A DNA stretch of 40,162 nt from the NCBI RefSeq assembly GCF_943914015.1, contig NZ_CALUAK010000009.1:1-40162 (forward strand), given 5' to 3'. The stretch is from an uncultured Corynebacterium sp. Its GTDB lineage: Bacteria; Actinomycetota; Actinomycetes; Mycobacteriales; Mycobacteriaceae. Under the pieces are notes generated by a model, which did no database searches, was not told the origin of the DNA, and worked only from the letters and a program-made list of their open reading frames with translations. How positions within the stretch are numbered: the first letter of the stretch is position 1; every line of letters begins with the position of its first letter. Shown in pieces: positions 16,112 through 24,217 of the stretch. The position numbers and the translations under genes are program-made.

Positions 16112-17250
16112 TGAAGAAGCTGGAGGAACTTCCCATCCCCAGCCGGGGGATGGTGGATGAGCTGGAGCGGGCGATTGCTGGAGAGACGGCGTATTGCCCG
16201 GTGCCGAGTGGATCGTCGGCAGGTGATCGGGCCCGGGCGACATCGTTGCGGTCGACGCAGCGGATCGGCGAGGAAATCGAAGATGACGTGGCCCTTGTTG
16301 TGGCAACGTCTGGGTCTACTGGCGTGCCCAAGGGCGCGATGCTGGCTGCCCAAAACCTGGTGAGTGGCGCGGATGCGACGCACGCCAGGTTGGGTGGCCC
16401 GCGTCCGTGGTTGTGTGCGCTGCCTGCGCACAACATCGCGGGCCTGCAGATCCTCGTTCGCTCGCTAGTGGCAGGCTACGACCCGCTGGTCATGGATGTC
16501 TCGCATGGTTTTAGCGTGGAGGATTTCGCTCAGAAGACGGCAGAAATCGGTGAAGGGTGCTACACCTCGCTTGTGCCGAACCAACTTGCCAAGCTCCTGC
16601 AGTCGTTGCAGGGGGTGGAAGCGCTGCAGCAGTACGAGGCGATCCTCGTCGGCGGTGCACCCATCACTGGCGATATGGCGACAAGGGCTGCACGGCTAGG
16701 GATCACTATCGTTACCACGTATGGGTCATCGGAAACATCTGGTGGCTGCGTGTACGACGGTATTCCGATTCCCGGAGCCAAGGTGCAACTGCACGGCGAA
16801 CGCATTTGGTTGGGCGGCCCGATGGTGGCCAAAGGCTACCGAAATGTACCAAGCGAGGAGGCGTTCCCTGAGCCGGGCTGGTTCCGTACTAGTGATGCCG
16901 GGCGCATTGACAACGGGAAACTCCAGGTCATCGGCAGGTTGGATGCGATTATTGATTCCGGCGGGCTGAAACTCCACCCAGAGGTGCTGGAAAAGGCGAT
17001 CATGCAGATCCCGGGGGTTACCGAAGTGGTTGTTGTCGGAGTGCCGGATGAGCGGCTGGGTACGGCGATTTCTGCAGTGTATGCGGGCTCCCCTACTCCT
17101 GCGCAGATCATCGAGGGGCTGAGTGATTTACCACGTTGGCAGCTTCCCAAGCACCTCAGCCACGTGGAGACGGTGCCGAGGATGACCAGCGGTAAGGTCG
17201 ATCGTCGACAAGCAAAAGAGCTAATCCTCAGCAGCGCTGGCCTGAAGTAG
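16111..17250 (+). CDS. menE: o-Succinylbenzoate-CoA ligase
   Basis: A 379-residue acyl-adenylating enzyme that activates o-succinylbenzoate to its CoA ester, the MenB substrate. The adenylation signature VVATSGSTGVPKGAML lies near residues 64-80, followed by TTYGSSETSGG, the GWFRTSDAGRID motif and the catalytic lysine region MTSGKVDRRQAKEL. The N-terminal domain is short compared with E. coli MenE, but this length is usual for actinobacterial MenE. The start overlaps the menB stop, so translation is coupled. Its 3' end overlaps the convergent glycosyltransferase gene by 30 bp. Confidence 0.94.
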   Translation: MKKLEELPIPSRGMVDELERAIAGETAYCPVPSGSSAGDRARATSLRSTQRIGEEIEDDVALVVATSGSTGVPKGAMLAAQNLVSGADATHARLGGPRPWLCALPAHNIAGLQILVRSLVAGYDPLVMDVSHGFSVEDFAQKTAEIGEGCYTSLVPNQLAKLLQSLQGVEALQQYEAILVGGAPITGDMATRAARLGITIVTTYGSSETSGGCVYDGIPIPGAKVQLHGERIWLGGPMVAKGYRNVPSEEAFPEPGWFRTSDAGRIDNGKLQVIGRLDAIIDSGGLKLHPEVLEKAIMQIPGVTEVVVVGVPDERLGTAISAVYAGSPTPAQIIEGLSDLPRWQLPKHLSHVETVPRMTSGKVDRRQAKELILSSAGLK

Positions 17251-18084
17251 AACCTCGATGTCAGCTGGGGTGTAGGTAGCGGCGATCTGGGTGTCGTTGG
17301 CGCCGGCGAGGTTGTGCTGGACGAGCGAGGTGAGCTGGGTCGATGGGATGACCGCGAAGTTGCGCGGCTGAGCAAAGACCTGGCGCACCTGGTGGCCGGA
17401 GCGGAGCTCCATGAGGTGGAGCCATACGTCGTCGGCGTTCGGCGCGTGCTCAGCGAAATCACCGCCGTGAGCTGCGACAAAAGAAATGAAACTAGCGGGG
17501 TAGAGAACGCCGGAGACCCCGGTGGCGAAGTGGAGGATGGAGGCGGAGGAGCTGATCGCCTTGGACCACTTTGCGTACGGGCGGATGCGACCGTCGCGAA
17601 GCTCGATGCGGTGCGCGCGGTAGGCAACGACGGTATCGAAGCGGTACTGCCCCACCACCAGGAGCTTTTCGACGAGCCACTCGGGGTAAATGATGTCATC
17701 ATCGACGGTGATGACTCGCGTTCCCGTGCCCGCTACCTCGCGAAACTGATTCCAGTACTTCGTATGTGGCCCGTAGTGGCCGTCGGAGCAGCGGACTTGG
17801 ACGCCACGGTCGATGAGCCGCTGTAGGGACGGCGGGTACGGGCCGCCAAAGTCCTCCGGATCGAGCCAGAGAATGATCGGGACCTTGACGTACCCGCGCG
17901 CCAGCGATTCGAGCGTGAGGTACACCTTCTTGAGACGCGCGCCGTGGGAGGTCAGAGAAATCACAACGTCGCCGGTCTGCGGGACGCGCCCGCGACCGAA
18001 ACGGTTGCGAAGGTTGAGGGGGACCATGCGTCCGAGCGTCAAAAAGATGCTCGCTACCTGGCCAAGCACGTAGCTCACCCACAT
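17221..18084 (-). CDS. Glycosyltransferase-like protein with DDD motif
   Basis: A 287-residue protein. The N-terminal hydrophobic segment MWVSYVLGQVASIFLTLG may associate with the membrane. The body begins VVISLTSHGARLKKVYLTLESL, a pattern of GT2-like transferases, continues with SDGHYGPHTKYWNQ, and carries RVITVDDDIIYP, a DXD-type metal and sugar-nucleotide site. Donor and acceptor cannot be read. The ATG at 18082-18084 has a strong AGGAGGA ribosome site, so I dropped the longer upstream frame. It is divergent from menA (63 bp apart) and its 3' end overlaps menE by 30 bp on the opposite strand. Confidence 0.82.
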   Translation of the reverse strand: MWVSYVLGQVASIFLTLGRMVPLNLRNRFGRGRVPQTGDVVISLTSHGARLKKVYLTLESLARGYVKVPIILWLDPEDFGGPYPPSLQRLIDRGVQVRCSDGHYGPHTKYWNQFREVAGTGTRVITVDDDIIYPEWLVEKLLVVGQYRFDTVVAYRAHRIELRDGRIRPYAKWSKAISSSASILHFATGVSGVLYPASFISFVAAHGGDFAEHAPNADDVWLHLMELRSGHQVRQVFAQPRNFAVIPSTQLTSLVQHNLAGANDTQIAATYTPADIEVLLQASAAED

Positions 18085-18134
18085 CTCTGGTCCTCCTTTT
18101 GGCTTCTCGACGTTTAGTTTTTTCCTAAAGCGTG

Positions 18135-18140
18135 GATAAT
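18135..18140 (+). promoter_or_regulatory. -10 element for leaderless menA
   Basis: GATAAT ends exactly seven bases before the menA ATG at 18148. There is no ribosome site in the gap, so menA is probably translated from a leaderless mRNA. Confidence 0.55.
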
Positions 18141-18147
18141 AGACCAC

Positions 18148-19023
18148 ATGCACGCAACCGTTGACGATTGGATCCAAGCCGCCCGACCTCACACATGGCC
18201 AAACGCCTTTGCGCCCGTGGTCGTCGGCTCCGGTGCCGCCGCCTTCCACTTTGGCTTCAACCTCGGGCACATGTTACTCGCGCTCATTGTGGCCTGGTCG
18301 CTCATTCTAGGCGTGAACTTTGCCAACGACTATTCCGATGGCATCCGCGGCACCGACGAAGATCGCTCCGGCCCGCTCCGCATCACCGCATCAGGCAAGG
18401 TCAAGCCCACCGTAGTGAAACTGGCCGCCTTCGGATGCTTCGGTATTGCTGCCATCTTCGGCCTCATTCTCACAGTCAGCTCAGGGCATCTCTGGATGAT
18501 TCTCGTAGGAATTCTCTGCATTCTCGGAGCCTGGTTCTACACCGGCGGATCCCACCCATACGGCTACATCGGGCTCGGCGAAGTCGCCGTCTTCATCTTC
18601 TTCGGCCTCGTTGCCGTCCTCGGCACCGAATACACCCAGGCCAACCACATTTCCTGGGTCGGCATCTGCAGCGCCATCGCCATCGGCTGCATTTCCGCAG
18701 GCGTCAACCTTGCCAACAACATCCGCGACATCCCCACAGACAAGGCATCCGGCAAGATGACGCTCGCCGTACGACTTGGCGACCAGCGCTCCCGCCTCCT
18801 CTTCCAGATTCTCGTGGCCGTGCCGTTCGTCATGTCGTTTTTCATCGCGACACAAACTATTTTCGCCCTCATCGCGCTGGCCGCACTCCCCCTCGCCGTC
18901 ATCGCCGCACTGCCGGTCAGAGATGGAAAAACCGGCCAGGAACTCATCCCCGTGCTGGGGCTGACTGGCCGGTGCATGATCGTGTGGTCCGTGATCACCG
19001 CGCTCGTACTAGCGCTTGCTTAG
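18148..19023 (+). CDS. menA: 1,4-Dihydroxy-2-naphthoate polyprenyltransferase
   Basis: A 291-residue UbiA-family membrane enzyme that attaches the polyprenyl tail to dihydroxynaphthoate, giving demethylmenaquinone. The first Asp-rich motif is NFANDYSDGIRGTDEDR and the second is NLANNIRDIPTDKASGKMTLAVRLG, both Mg-diphosphate sites. About eight or nine membrane helices are visible. The N-terminal WIQAARPHTWPNAFAPVVVGSG is characteristic of MenA. Its substrate tail is probably made by the 6370-7392 synthase. The gene ends 15 bp inside the convergent 19009-19317 gene. Confidence 0.95.
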   Translation: MHATVDDWIQAARPHTWPNAFAPVVVGSGAAAFHFGFNLGHMLLALIVAWSLILGVNFANDYSDGIRGTDEDRSGPLRITASGKVKPTVVKLAAFGCFGIAAIFGLILTVSSGHLWMILVGILCILGAWFYTGGSHPYGYIGLGEVAVFIFFGLVAVLGTEYTQANHISWVGICSAIAIGCISAGVNLANNIRDIPTDKASGKMTLAVRLGDQRSRLLFQILVAVPFVMSFFIATQTIFALIALAALPLAVIAALPVRDGKTGQELIPVLGLTGRCMIVWSVITALVLALA

Positions 19024-19317
19024 CTCCTCGTTCATCCACTTCTTGTGCTCCTTCCGCTGGCGATCCCACTCGGCCAGCTCCTGCGTCACCCGCAGTCGCA
19101 AGCCCTTAAACAGAAACATCGACAGCGGGAACGCAACGATCAACGCCAACAAAGCAGAAATCATCAGCGGGAACGGCACCCCCACGAGCATGGAAATTCC
19201 CTGGATTACCACAGTGAGGACGACAAACAGTAACAGACGTGCCAACCCGTACAAGACGACGTCGAGCCACGCACGGTCACGCAACTTCTTATCTGGTGTA
19301 GGTGCAATATCGGTCAC
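19009..19317 (-). CDS. Small two-helix membrane protein, DUF4229-like
   Basis: A 102-residue protein with an Asp/Lys-rich N-terminus, the segment LDVVLYGLARLLLFVVLTVVI, a second helix LMISALLALIVAFPLSMFLF, and a charged C-terminal tail (EWDRQRKEHKKWMNEELSKR). This layout fits the DUF4229 family, whose role is unknown. I start it at GTG 19315-19317, where a TATGCT at 19326-19331 would give a leaderless transcript; the longer upstream frame runs antisense to the 19372 gene. It overlaps the menA 3' end by 15 bp. Confidence 0.72.
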   Translation of the reverse strand: MTDIAPTPDKKLRDRAWLDVVLYGLARLLLFVVLTVVIQGISMLVGVPFPLMISALLALIVAFPLSMFLFKGLRLRVTQELAEWDRQRKEHKKWMNEELSKR

Positions 19318-19371
19318 AAGGGCTAAGCATATTAAACTAGTTCCTAAACCAACAATCCAAGGAGGAGTTTC

Positions 19372-19605
19372 GTGGGACGTGTCCTGATACTTGTCCTCAT
19401 CGTTGTCGCCATCTACCTCGTGTGGAAGGCCTTCGGGCCGCAAACCTGGAACCGCACCCCGCAGGCCCCCGAGATCAAGGGACCCGATGACGACGAGGAA
19501 TTTCTCTGGGAGCTGGAAAAGAAGCACTTCAAGGAGATGCGCGCCCGTCAAGAAGCCGAGGAGGCCGAAAAGGAACGCCGTCGTCGCGAAGGGGATTACA
19601 AGTAG
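19372..19605 (+). CDS. Small single-helix membrane protein with charged tail
   Basis: A 77-residue protein with one N-terminal transmembrane helix (VLILVLIVVAIYLVWKAFG), a Pro-rich linker, then an acidic and Arg/Glu-rich helix (FLWELEKKHFKEMRARQEAE) that may be a coiled coil in the cytoplasm. The GTG at 19372 has a strong AAGGAGGAG ribosome site six bases upstream, which makes the gene convincing. It diverges from the DUF4229-like gene. No function is recognised. Confidence 0.78.
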   Translation: MGRVLILVLIVVAIYLVWKAFGPQTWNRTPQAPEIKGPDDDEEFLWELEKKHFKEMRARQEAEEAEKERRRREGDYK

Positions 19606-19637
19606 CTAGGTTCTTTGCTGAGGCCGGGGTTCCTTTT

Positions 19638-19855
19638 GCGACCCGTTCGGTGTCGAGGTTTCGGGCGTTGGCGGGGCCTGGGCCGCGTTAGTTCCGAGGT
19701 TGACGTGGGTCCGACCCGAATGTGGCCCAGCCGGATTCAGCCACTCGGGTGTTAGGTGGGGATGGGCTGCAAAAGGTCTCTTTCACTTTCCCGTGTTCAC
19801 CCGAATGCGGCCCAAACGCTCCCGAGGATCCGGCAAAGGGGTTAAGCTGGGCCGC
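19638..19855 (+). repeat. Repeat array E: three arm-core-arm units
   Basis: Left arms are at 19638 (GCGACCCGTT), 19722 (GTGGCCCAGC) and 19807 (GCGGCCCAAA). Right arms are at 19677, 19761 and 19846, all 39 bp after their left arms. The step is longer here (84-85 bp). The unit 1 core (starting CGGTGTCGAGG) aligns clearly with the fourth core of array A (CGGTGTCAAGC), 17 kb away. It fills the 19606-19894 gap. Confidence 0.87.
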
Positions 19856-19894
19856 AAAAGAAATGTGTCTACCTGACCATGGAAGGCTTTAAGA

Positions 19895-20164
19895 ATGAGG
19901 ATTCGGTGGCCGTGGCAGCGGTGGCGAAAATACGACCTGTCCGTTAACGGATACAAGTTCCGTGCGTGGGTGAATCCTGTGCAACGGGATGTGGAGTGGC
20001 TCGATTGTCCGAGTGAGTACGTGCCTAGTGGCTACTCGTCGGCAGCATACGTTGCGGATGGCGGATCTCCGCTCAGCTGGCGGAAGCTGCCCATTCCCTC
20101 CGAAGAGGATATGCGAAACGAAATCAGTAACTGGCTTGCGAGTATTGATGATCTAGAAGAGTGA
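19895..20164 (+). CDS. Hypothetical protein, 89 residues, enclosed by repeat arrays
   Basis: An unrecognised soluble protein with a basic, Trp-rich N-terminus (MRIRWPWQRWRKYDLSVNGY), a middle with several aromatic residues, and an acidic C-terminus (ISNWLASIDDLEE). GGAAGG lies about nine bases before the ATG at 19895, which supports translation. Array E ends 39 bp upstream and array F begins 7 bp after its stop, so it is the only gene held directly between two arrays. It has no operon partner. It may be a lineage-specific gene or, less likely, a chance frame. Confidence 0.6.
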   Translation: MRIRWPWQRWRKYDLSVNGYKFRAWVNPVQRDVEWLDCPSEYVPSGYSSAAYVADGGSPLSWRKLPIPSEEDMRNEISNWLASIDDLEE

Positions 20165-20171
20165 CCCGAAG

Positions 20172-20295
20172 ATGGCCCAATCGTTTCCACGCACCCGGTT
20201 GCTTGGAGGAGTCGGGCCGCAAAAAGGATCAGCGTAGAACTCTAAGGCGGCCCAAACGTTTCCACGCGCCCGAGCTTCAAGTACGAATGGGCCGC
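20172..20295 (+). repeat. Repeat array F: two arm-core-arm units
   Basis: Left arms are at 20172 (ATGGCCCAAT) and 20247 (GCGGCCCAAA), 75 bp apart. Right arms are at 20211 (GTCGGGCCGC) and 20286 (AATGGGCCGC), exactly 39 bp later. The two cores share CGTTTCCACGC. The array lies between convergent genes and ends 16 bp before the rmlA stop. Confidence 0.86.
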
Positions 20296-20310
20296 AATCG
20301 GGGACAGACC

Positions 20311-21183
20311 TTAGTGGAACTCGCGATCCACGACGGAGCGCAGGTATGTGCCGTAGCCGGACTTTTCCAATGCTGCGGCCTGCTCCAGTAGCTGCTCCGT
20401 CGTGATGTAGCCCATGCGCCAGGCGACTTCCTCGGGGGCGCCGATTTTCAGGCCTTGGCGCTGCTCGATGGTGCGAACGAAGTCGCCGGCGGCCATGAGC
20501 AGATCGACGGTGCCGGTGTCGAGCCAGGCGGTTCCACGCGGGAGAACCTCGACGTGGAGGGCGCCTTCTTGCAGGTAGCGGTTGTTGATGTCGGTAATTT
20601 CGAGCTCACCGCGGGCGGAGGGAGTGAGGGATTTGGCGATGTCGATGACGCGGTTGTCGTAGTAGTACAGGCCGGGGACGGCGTAGTTAGATGCGGGGTG
20701 TGCGGGCTTTTCCTCGAGGGAGAGGGCGCGGCCGTCGACGTCGAAAGAGACGACTCCGTAGGCGGTGGGGTCGGCGACCCAGTAGGCGAAGATAGCGCCG
20801 CCGTCGATGTCGTGGAAGCGGCGGAGTTGGGTGCCGAGGCCGGGGCCGTAGAAGATGTTGTCGCCAAGGACGAGGGCGACGGAGTCGTCGCCGATGTGGT
20901 CCTGGCCGACGATGAACGCCTCGGCAAGTCCGCGGGGTTCGTCCTGCTCAAGGTAGGTGAGCGTGATGCCGAATTGCTCGCCGGTGCCGAGCAGGCGACG
21001 GAATTGGGGCGCGTCCTGCGGGGTTGTGATGATGGCGATGTCGGTGATGCCGCTGAGCATGAGGGTGGTCAGCGGGTAGTAGATCATTGGCTTGTCAAAA
21101 ACAGGCACGAGCTGCTTGGAGATGCCCTTGGTGATGGGATACAGCCTGGAACCTGTCCCACCGGCGAGGATGATGCCCTTCAT
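20311..21183 (-). CDS. rmlA: Glucose-1-phosphate thymidylyltransferase
   Basis: A 290-residue nucleotidyltransferase that makes dTDP-glucose from dTTP and glucose-1-phosphate, the first step to dTDP-rhamnose. The N-terminus MKGIILAGGTGSRLYPITKG is the GxGxRxxPxTxx(x)K nucleotide site. KQLVPVFDKPMIYYPL, LGDNIFYGPGL and the C-terminal GTAWLDTGTVDLL are also typical of RmlA. Length is normal. The ATG at 21181-21183 directly abuts the rmlC stop codon, so the two are co-transcribed. Confidence 0.97.
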   Translation of the reverse strand: MKGIILAGGTGSRLYPITKGISKQLVPVFDKPMIYYPLTTLMLSGITDIAIITTPQDAPQFRRLLGTGEQFGITLTYLEQDEPRGLAEAFIVGQDHIGDDSVALVLGDNIFYGPGLGTQLRRFHDIDGGAIFAYWVADPTAYGVVSFDVDGRALSLEEKPAHPASNYAVPGLYYYDNRVIDIAKSLTPSARGELEITDINNRYLQEGALHVEVLPRGTAWLDTGTVDLLMAAGDFVRTIEQRQGLKIGAPEEVAWRMGYITTEQLLEQAAALEKSGYGTYLRSVVDREFH

Positions 21184-21777
21184 CTAGGCGTCCGCCCACG
21201 TCGCGCGCACCACGTCTTCGAACGCTTTGCACTCGTTGTAGCGGGGCAGCTCCACCTCGCGGAGCCCCGGCGCGTCGCGGTCTTTGTCGCTTAGGATGTA
21301 GTCCATTTCGGGCCACTCAATGGCGAGTTCCTCGTCGAAGGCGTTGATGCCGTGTTCATGGGAGGGGTTGTAGCCCTCGCTGCACAGGTAGGCGACGGTG
21401 GAGTCTTCCAGCGCGACGAAGCCGTGCGCGAAGCCGACGGGAAGGTACAGGCTGTGCCGGTTTTCCGCGGACAGTTCGACACCGATGTAGCGTCCGAAAC
21501 TCGCGCTCCCCTTGCGGATGTCGACGGCAACGTCCCAGATCCGGCCGCTGATGCACGAGACGAACTTGGCTTGTCCCGGGGGGACGTCGGCGTAGTGGAG
21601 ACCTCTCAGTACTCCGCTTTTCGACGTCGATACGTTTGCTTGCTGGAGGTCGAATGGGAACCCTACGGCTTCCTCAAAGTCGGTGGCCTTAAACCATTCG
21701 TGGAAGGTTCCCCGGTCATCGGGGTAGATCTCCGGGACGCTAAGTAAGACTCCTGATAGGTTCGTTTCCTGCAGCAT
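21184..21777 (-). CDS. rmlC: dTDP-4-dehydrorhamnose 3,5-epimerase
   Basis: A 197-residue cupin-fold epimerase acting on the RmlB product. Typical features are PDDRGTFHEWFKATDF, LQQANVSTSKSGVLRGLHY with the catalytic His, and VDIRKGSASFGRYIGVELS, followed by LPVGFAHGFVAL. In some corynebacteria RmlC is fused to an RmlD reductase; here it is a stand-alone protein and no rmlD is in the window. The start lies 38 bp inside the 3' end of the upstream MFS gene, and its stop abuts rmlA. Confidence 0.95.
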   Translation of the reverse strand: MLQETNLSGVLLSVPEIYPDDRGTFHEWFKATDFEEAVGFPFDLQQANVSTSKSGVLRGLHYADVPPGQAKFVSCISGRIWDVAVDIRKGSASFGRYIGVELSAENRHSLYLPVGFAHGFVALEDSTVAYLCSEGYNPSHEHGINAFDEELAIEWPEMDYILSDKDRDAPGLREVELPRYNECKAFEDVVRATWADA

Positions 21778-22915
21778 GCCCCCAGTTTAGCGCGTAGACC
21801 ACCCCAACGACGCTGAGAACGACAACGAATCCTACAGATACAGGCAGGAGGACGGCGGTGGCGATGCCGAAGATGACCATTCCTGTTGGGATAGCAGCGG
21901 TATTCACGAGCTGGTCTTTGGTGGCGAACTGGTGGACGAGAGCTGCCGAGTCGAAGGATTGACCAGCGACGTCCCAGGAGATGCCGGCCATGGTGGTCAG
22001 CGCCGAGGAGATCGCTGCTGCTGCGACGATGAGTGCGACGGACGGTGCCCAGACGAGCAGGACGATGTAGACCGCAGATAGGAAGAGAGCGAGGGCCTGC
22101 TTGTAGCGGAAGGCGAACGTCAGGACCACGGAGCCTGCGGATCCTGCAAGAGACCCGGCGGCGGCACCGGCGGCAACCCAGCCCCACATGCGCTCGTCGA
22201 AGTGCTGCATGACAAGGGTCGGTGCGGCCGTGCCGAGGAAGCCGATGGATGCGGAGAGCACGAACCAAGTAGCGAGGCCAGGGTTGACCCACGCGGGAAG
22301 CTTCTCCTTTGCGTAGGACTCTTCCTCCGGCACGGAATGCTTCCCGCGCGTGAGGGGCCAGAAGCTGGCGAGGATGAGGATGGACACGGCGAAGGTGAGC
22401 GAATCCACGAGGAGGGCCGTCTCGAAGCTTCCGCGCACGGTGATGAAGGTGCCGATTAGCGGGCCGCAGACGAACAAGACGTCGCCGACGGCGGAGAGCA
22501 GGCTGTTGAGGCGGACTATTTCCTTTTCCGTCTCGCAGACGATGCTGATGAGTTCGAATCGGGCCGGGTTGAAGAAGGCCGTCGCGAGGCCGTAGGACAG
22601 GCAGGACACGAAGAAGGCCATGGCAAAGTGCGAGCTCTGAGCCACCACCCACCACAGGAGAAGAAGCTGAGCGAGCATGCGCACGACATCAGAGAGGATC
22701 ATCCAGCGTGCGGGGAAGGTGGGGGCGGGCAGGCGCTGCGCCGCGATGGAGGAAAGAAGTCGTCCTAGCCAGAGTGAGAGGAGGACGATGGTGAGCAGCC
22801 TGCCGGATTCATCGAGGCGGTAGGACTGAATGGCAAAGCTTGCGGGGATGATGCTATCACCAAGTCCAGAGATGGTGTAGGCCAGCGCGATGCGCGTTTT
22901 TCCGCGTCCGTTCAA
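21740..22915 (-). CDS. MFS-type multidrug/solute transporter
   Basis: A 391-residue protein with about 12 membrane helices. It has RLDESGRLLTIVLLSLWLGR near the N-terminus and a charged central loop (RGKHSVPEEESYAKEKLPAW) between the two six-helix halves. It resembles MFS permeases of the macrolide-efflux type, but substrate cannot be told. I chose the TTG at 22913-22915 because AGGAGA lies six bases upstream; a TTG at 22982-22984 has no such site. Its 3' end overlaps rmlC by 38 bp, so it probably shares a transcript with rmlC-rmlA, although a role in rhamnose metabolism is not evident. Confidence 0.82.
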   Translation of the reverse strand: MNGRGKTRIALAYTISGLGDSIIPASFAIQSYRLDESGRLLTIVLLSLWLGRLLSSIAAQRLPAPTFPARWMILSDVVRMLAQLLLLWWVVAQSSHFAMAFFVSCLSYGLATAFFNPARFELISIVCETEKEIVRLNSLLSAVGDVLFVCGPLIGTFITVRGSFETALLVDSLTFAVSILILASFWPLTRGKHSVPEEESYAKEKLPAWVNPGLATWFVLSASIGFLGTAAPTLVMQHFDERMWGWVAAGAAAGSLAGSAGSVVLTFAFRYKQALALFLSAVYIVLLVWAPSVALIVAAAAISSALTTMAGISWDVAGQSFDSAALVHQFATKDQLVNTAAIPTGMVIFGIATAVLLPVSVGFVVVLSVVGVVYALNWGHAAGNEPIRSLT

Positions 22916-23016
22916 ATAGTTTCTCCTCTGGTGTGATGTGTGAACCAGATTACGGAACCTTCGGGAAAAATTCTTGTTTAACAAACGCCTGGTTAGTTTT
23001 CATGACATTGAACTTG

Positions 23017-23022
23017 TATACT
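23017..23022 (+). promoter_or_regulatory. -10 element for leaderless mntH
   Basis: TATACT, a near-perfect -10 box, ends exactly seven bases before the mntH ATG at 23030. No ribosome site lies between them. A metal-dependent repressor site might be expected nearby, but I could not recognise one. Confidence 0.6.
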
Positions 23023-23029
23023 CAGAATC

Positions 23030-24217
23030 ATGAAATTGATAAGACGCGTCTCGCTTCTCGGTCCGGCGTTTGTCGCCGCCGTGGCCTATGTTGATCCAGG
23101 TAACGTAGCGGCGAATATTACGGCAGGTGCCCGATACGGGTTCCTCCTCATTTGGGTGCTTGTCCTCGCCAACGCGATGGCGGTTGTTGTCCAGTACCAC
23201 TCCGCCAAGCTGGGGATTGTGACGGGAAAGTCGCTCCCGGCGCTACTCGGCGATACGATGCCCCGCACCCCGCGTCTGCTGTATTGGATTCAGGCGGAGA
23301 TCGTCGCGGGCGCAACTGACATCGCCGAAGTGGTCGGTGGTGCCATCGCCCTCAACCTGCTGTTTGACCTTCCGCTTCTGACGGGCGCCATCATCACTGG
23401 CTTGATTAGTTTGCTCCTACTCGCCGTCCAGGGCGGCGGGCGTCAACACATTTTTGAACGCGTTGTCATCGGGTTGCTCCTCATCATCGCCGTGGGCTTT
23501 TTGGCCGGCCTGCTTATCGATCCGCCGAACCCCGGCGAGGTAGCCACGGGCCTTATCCCCCGCTTCCAGGGGCCGGATACGGTCATGCTGGCGGCGAGCA
23601 TGCTCGGCGCGACGGTCATGCCGCACGCCATCTACCTGCACTCCACGCTCGTCGTCGACAGGTTTGGGGACAAGGGCCACAGCACGAAGGAACTCATTCA
23701 CTCCACCAAGGTCGATGTTGTCGGTGCGCTGATCCTTGCGGGCCTGGTGAACATCGGCCTCCTCGTTGTGGCTGCAAACTCCCTTTTCGGTGTGGAGGGC
23801 ACCGACTCGATTGAGGGAGCACACCGCGCAATTGTGGAAAACCTCGGCTCCGGAATCGGCTTTATTTTCGCCATCGGCCTGTTGGCTTCCGGGCTTGCCT
23901 CGACCTCCGTCGGCGCCTACGCGGGCTCGGAAATCATGCGCGGTCTGCTGCACATCAACGTGCCGATTCTCGTCCGTCGCCTCGTCACCCTCATCCCCGC
24001 GATCCTCATTATTGCCTGGGGCGCGGATCCGACAATGAGCCTCGTGTGGAGCCAGGTGCTTCTCTCCGTAGGTATCCCGTTTGCCGTCATCCCGCTGTTT
24101 TGGGCGACAGCCAGCAAGAAGGTCATGGGCGATTACGCCACAGGTCCGAAGACGAACGCAATGAACATCGTCATCGCCGGTATCGTTATCGCGCTTAACC
24201 TCGCGCTTGTTCTCTAG
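23030..24217 (+). CDS. mntH: Nramp-family divalent metal transporter
   Basis: A 395-residue proton-coupled Mn(II)/Fe(II) importer with about 11 membrane helices. The metal-binding DPGN motif is in AYVDPGNVAANI, helix 1, and MPHAIYLHSTLVV carries the M-P-H motif of helix 6. Both unwound-helix motifs needed for metal coordination are intact. It is divergent from the MFS gene (114 bp apart) and its 3' end overlaps rmlB by 23 bp on the opposite strand. The upstream TATACT suggests leaderless expression. Confidence 0.95.
   Translation: MKLIRRVSLLGPAFVAAVAYVDPGNVAANITAGARYGFLLIWVLVLANAMAVVVQYHSAKLGIVTGKSLPALLGDTMPRTPRLLYWIQAEIVAGATDIAEVVGGAIALNLLFDLPLLTGAIITGLISLLLLAVQGGGRQHIFERVVIGLLLIIAVGFLAGLLIDPPNPGEVATGLIPRFQGPDTVMLAASMLGATVMPHAIYLHSTLVVDRFGDKGHSTKELIHSTKVDVVGALILAGLVNIGLLVVAANSLFGVEGTDSIEGAHRAIVENLGSGIGFIFAIGLLASGLASTSVGAYAGSEIMRGLLHINVPILVRRLVTLIPAILIIAWGADPTMSLVWSQVLLSVGIPFAVIPLFWATASKKVMGDYATGPKTNAMNIVIAGIVIALNLALVL

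Noticed and set aside
22985..23016. DtxR- or MntR-type operator upstream of mntH
   Set aside because: GGTTAGTTTTCATGACATT has weak resemblance to an iron box, but the second half does not fit and I cannot support a site.
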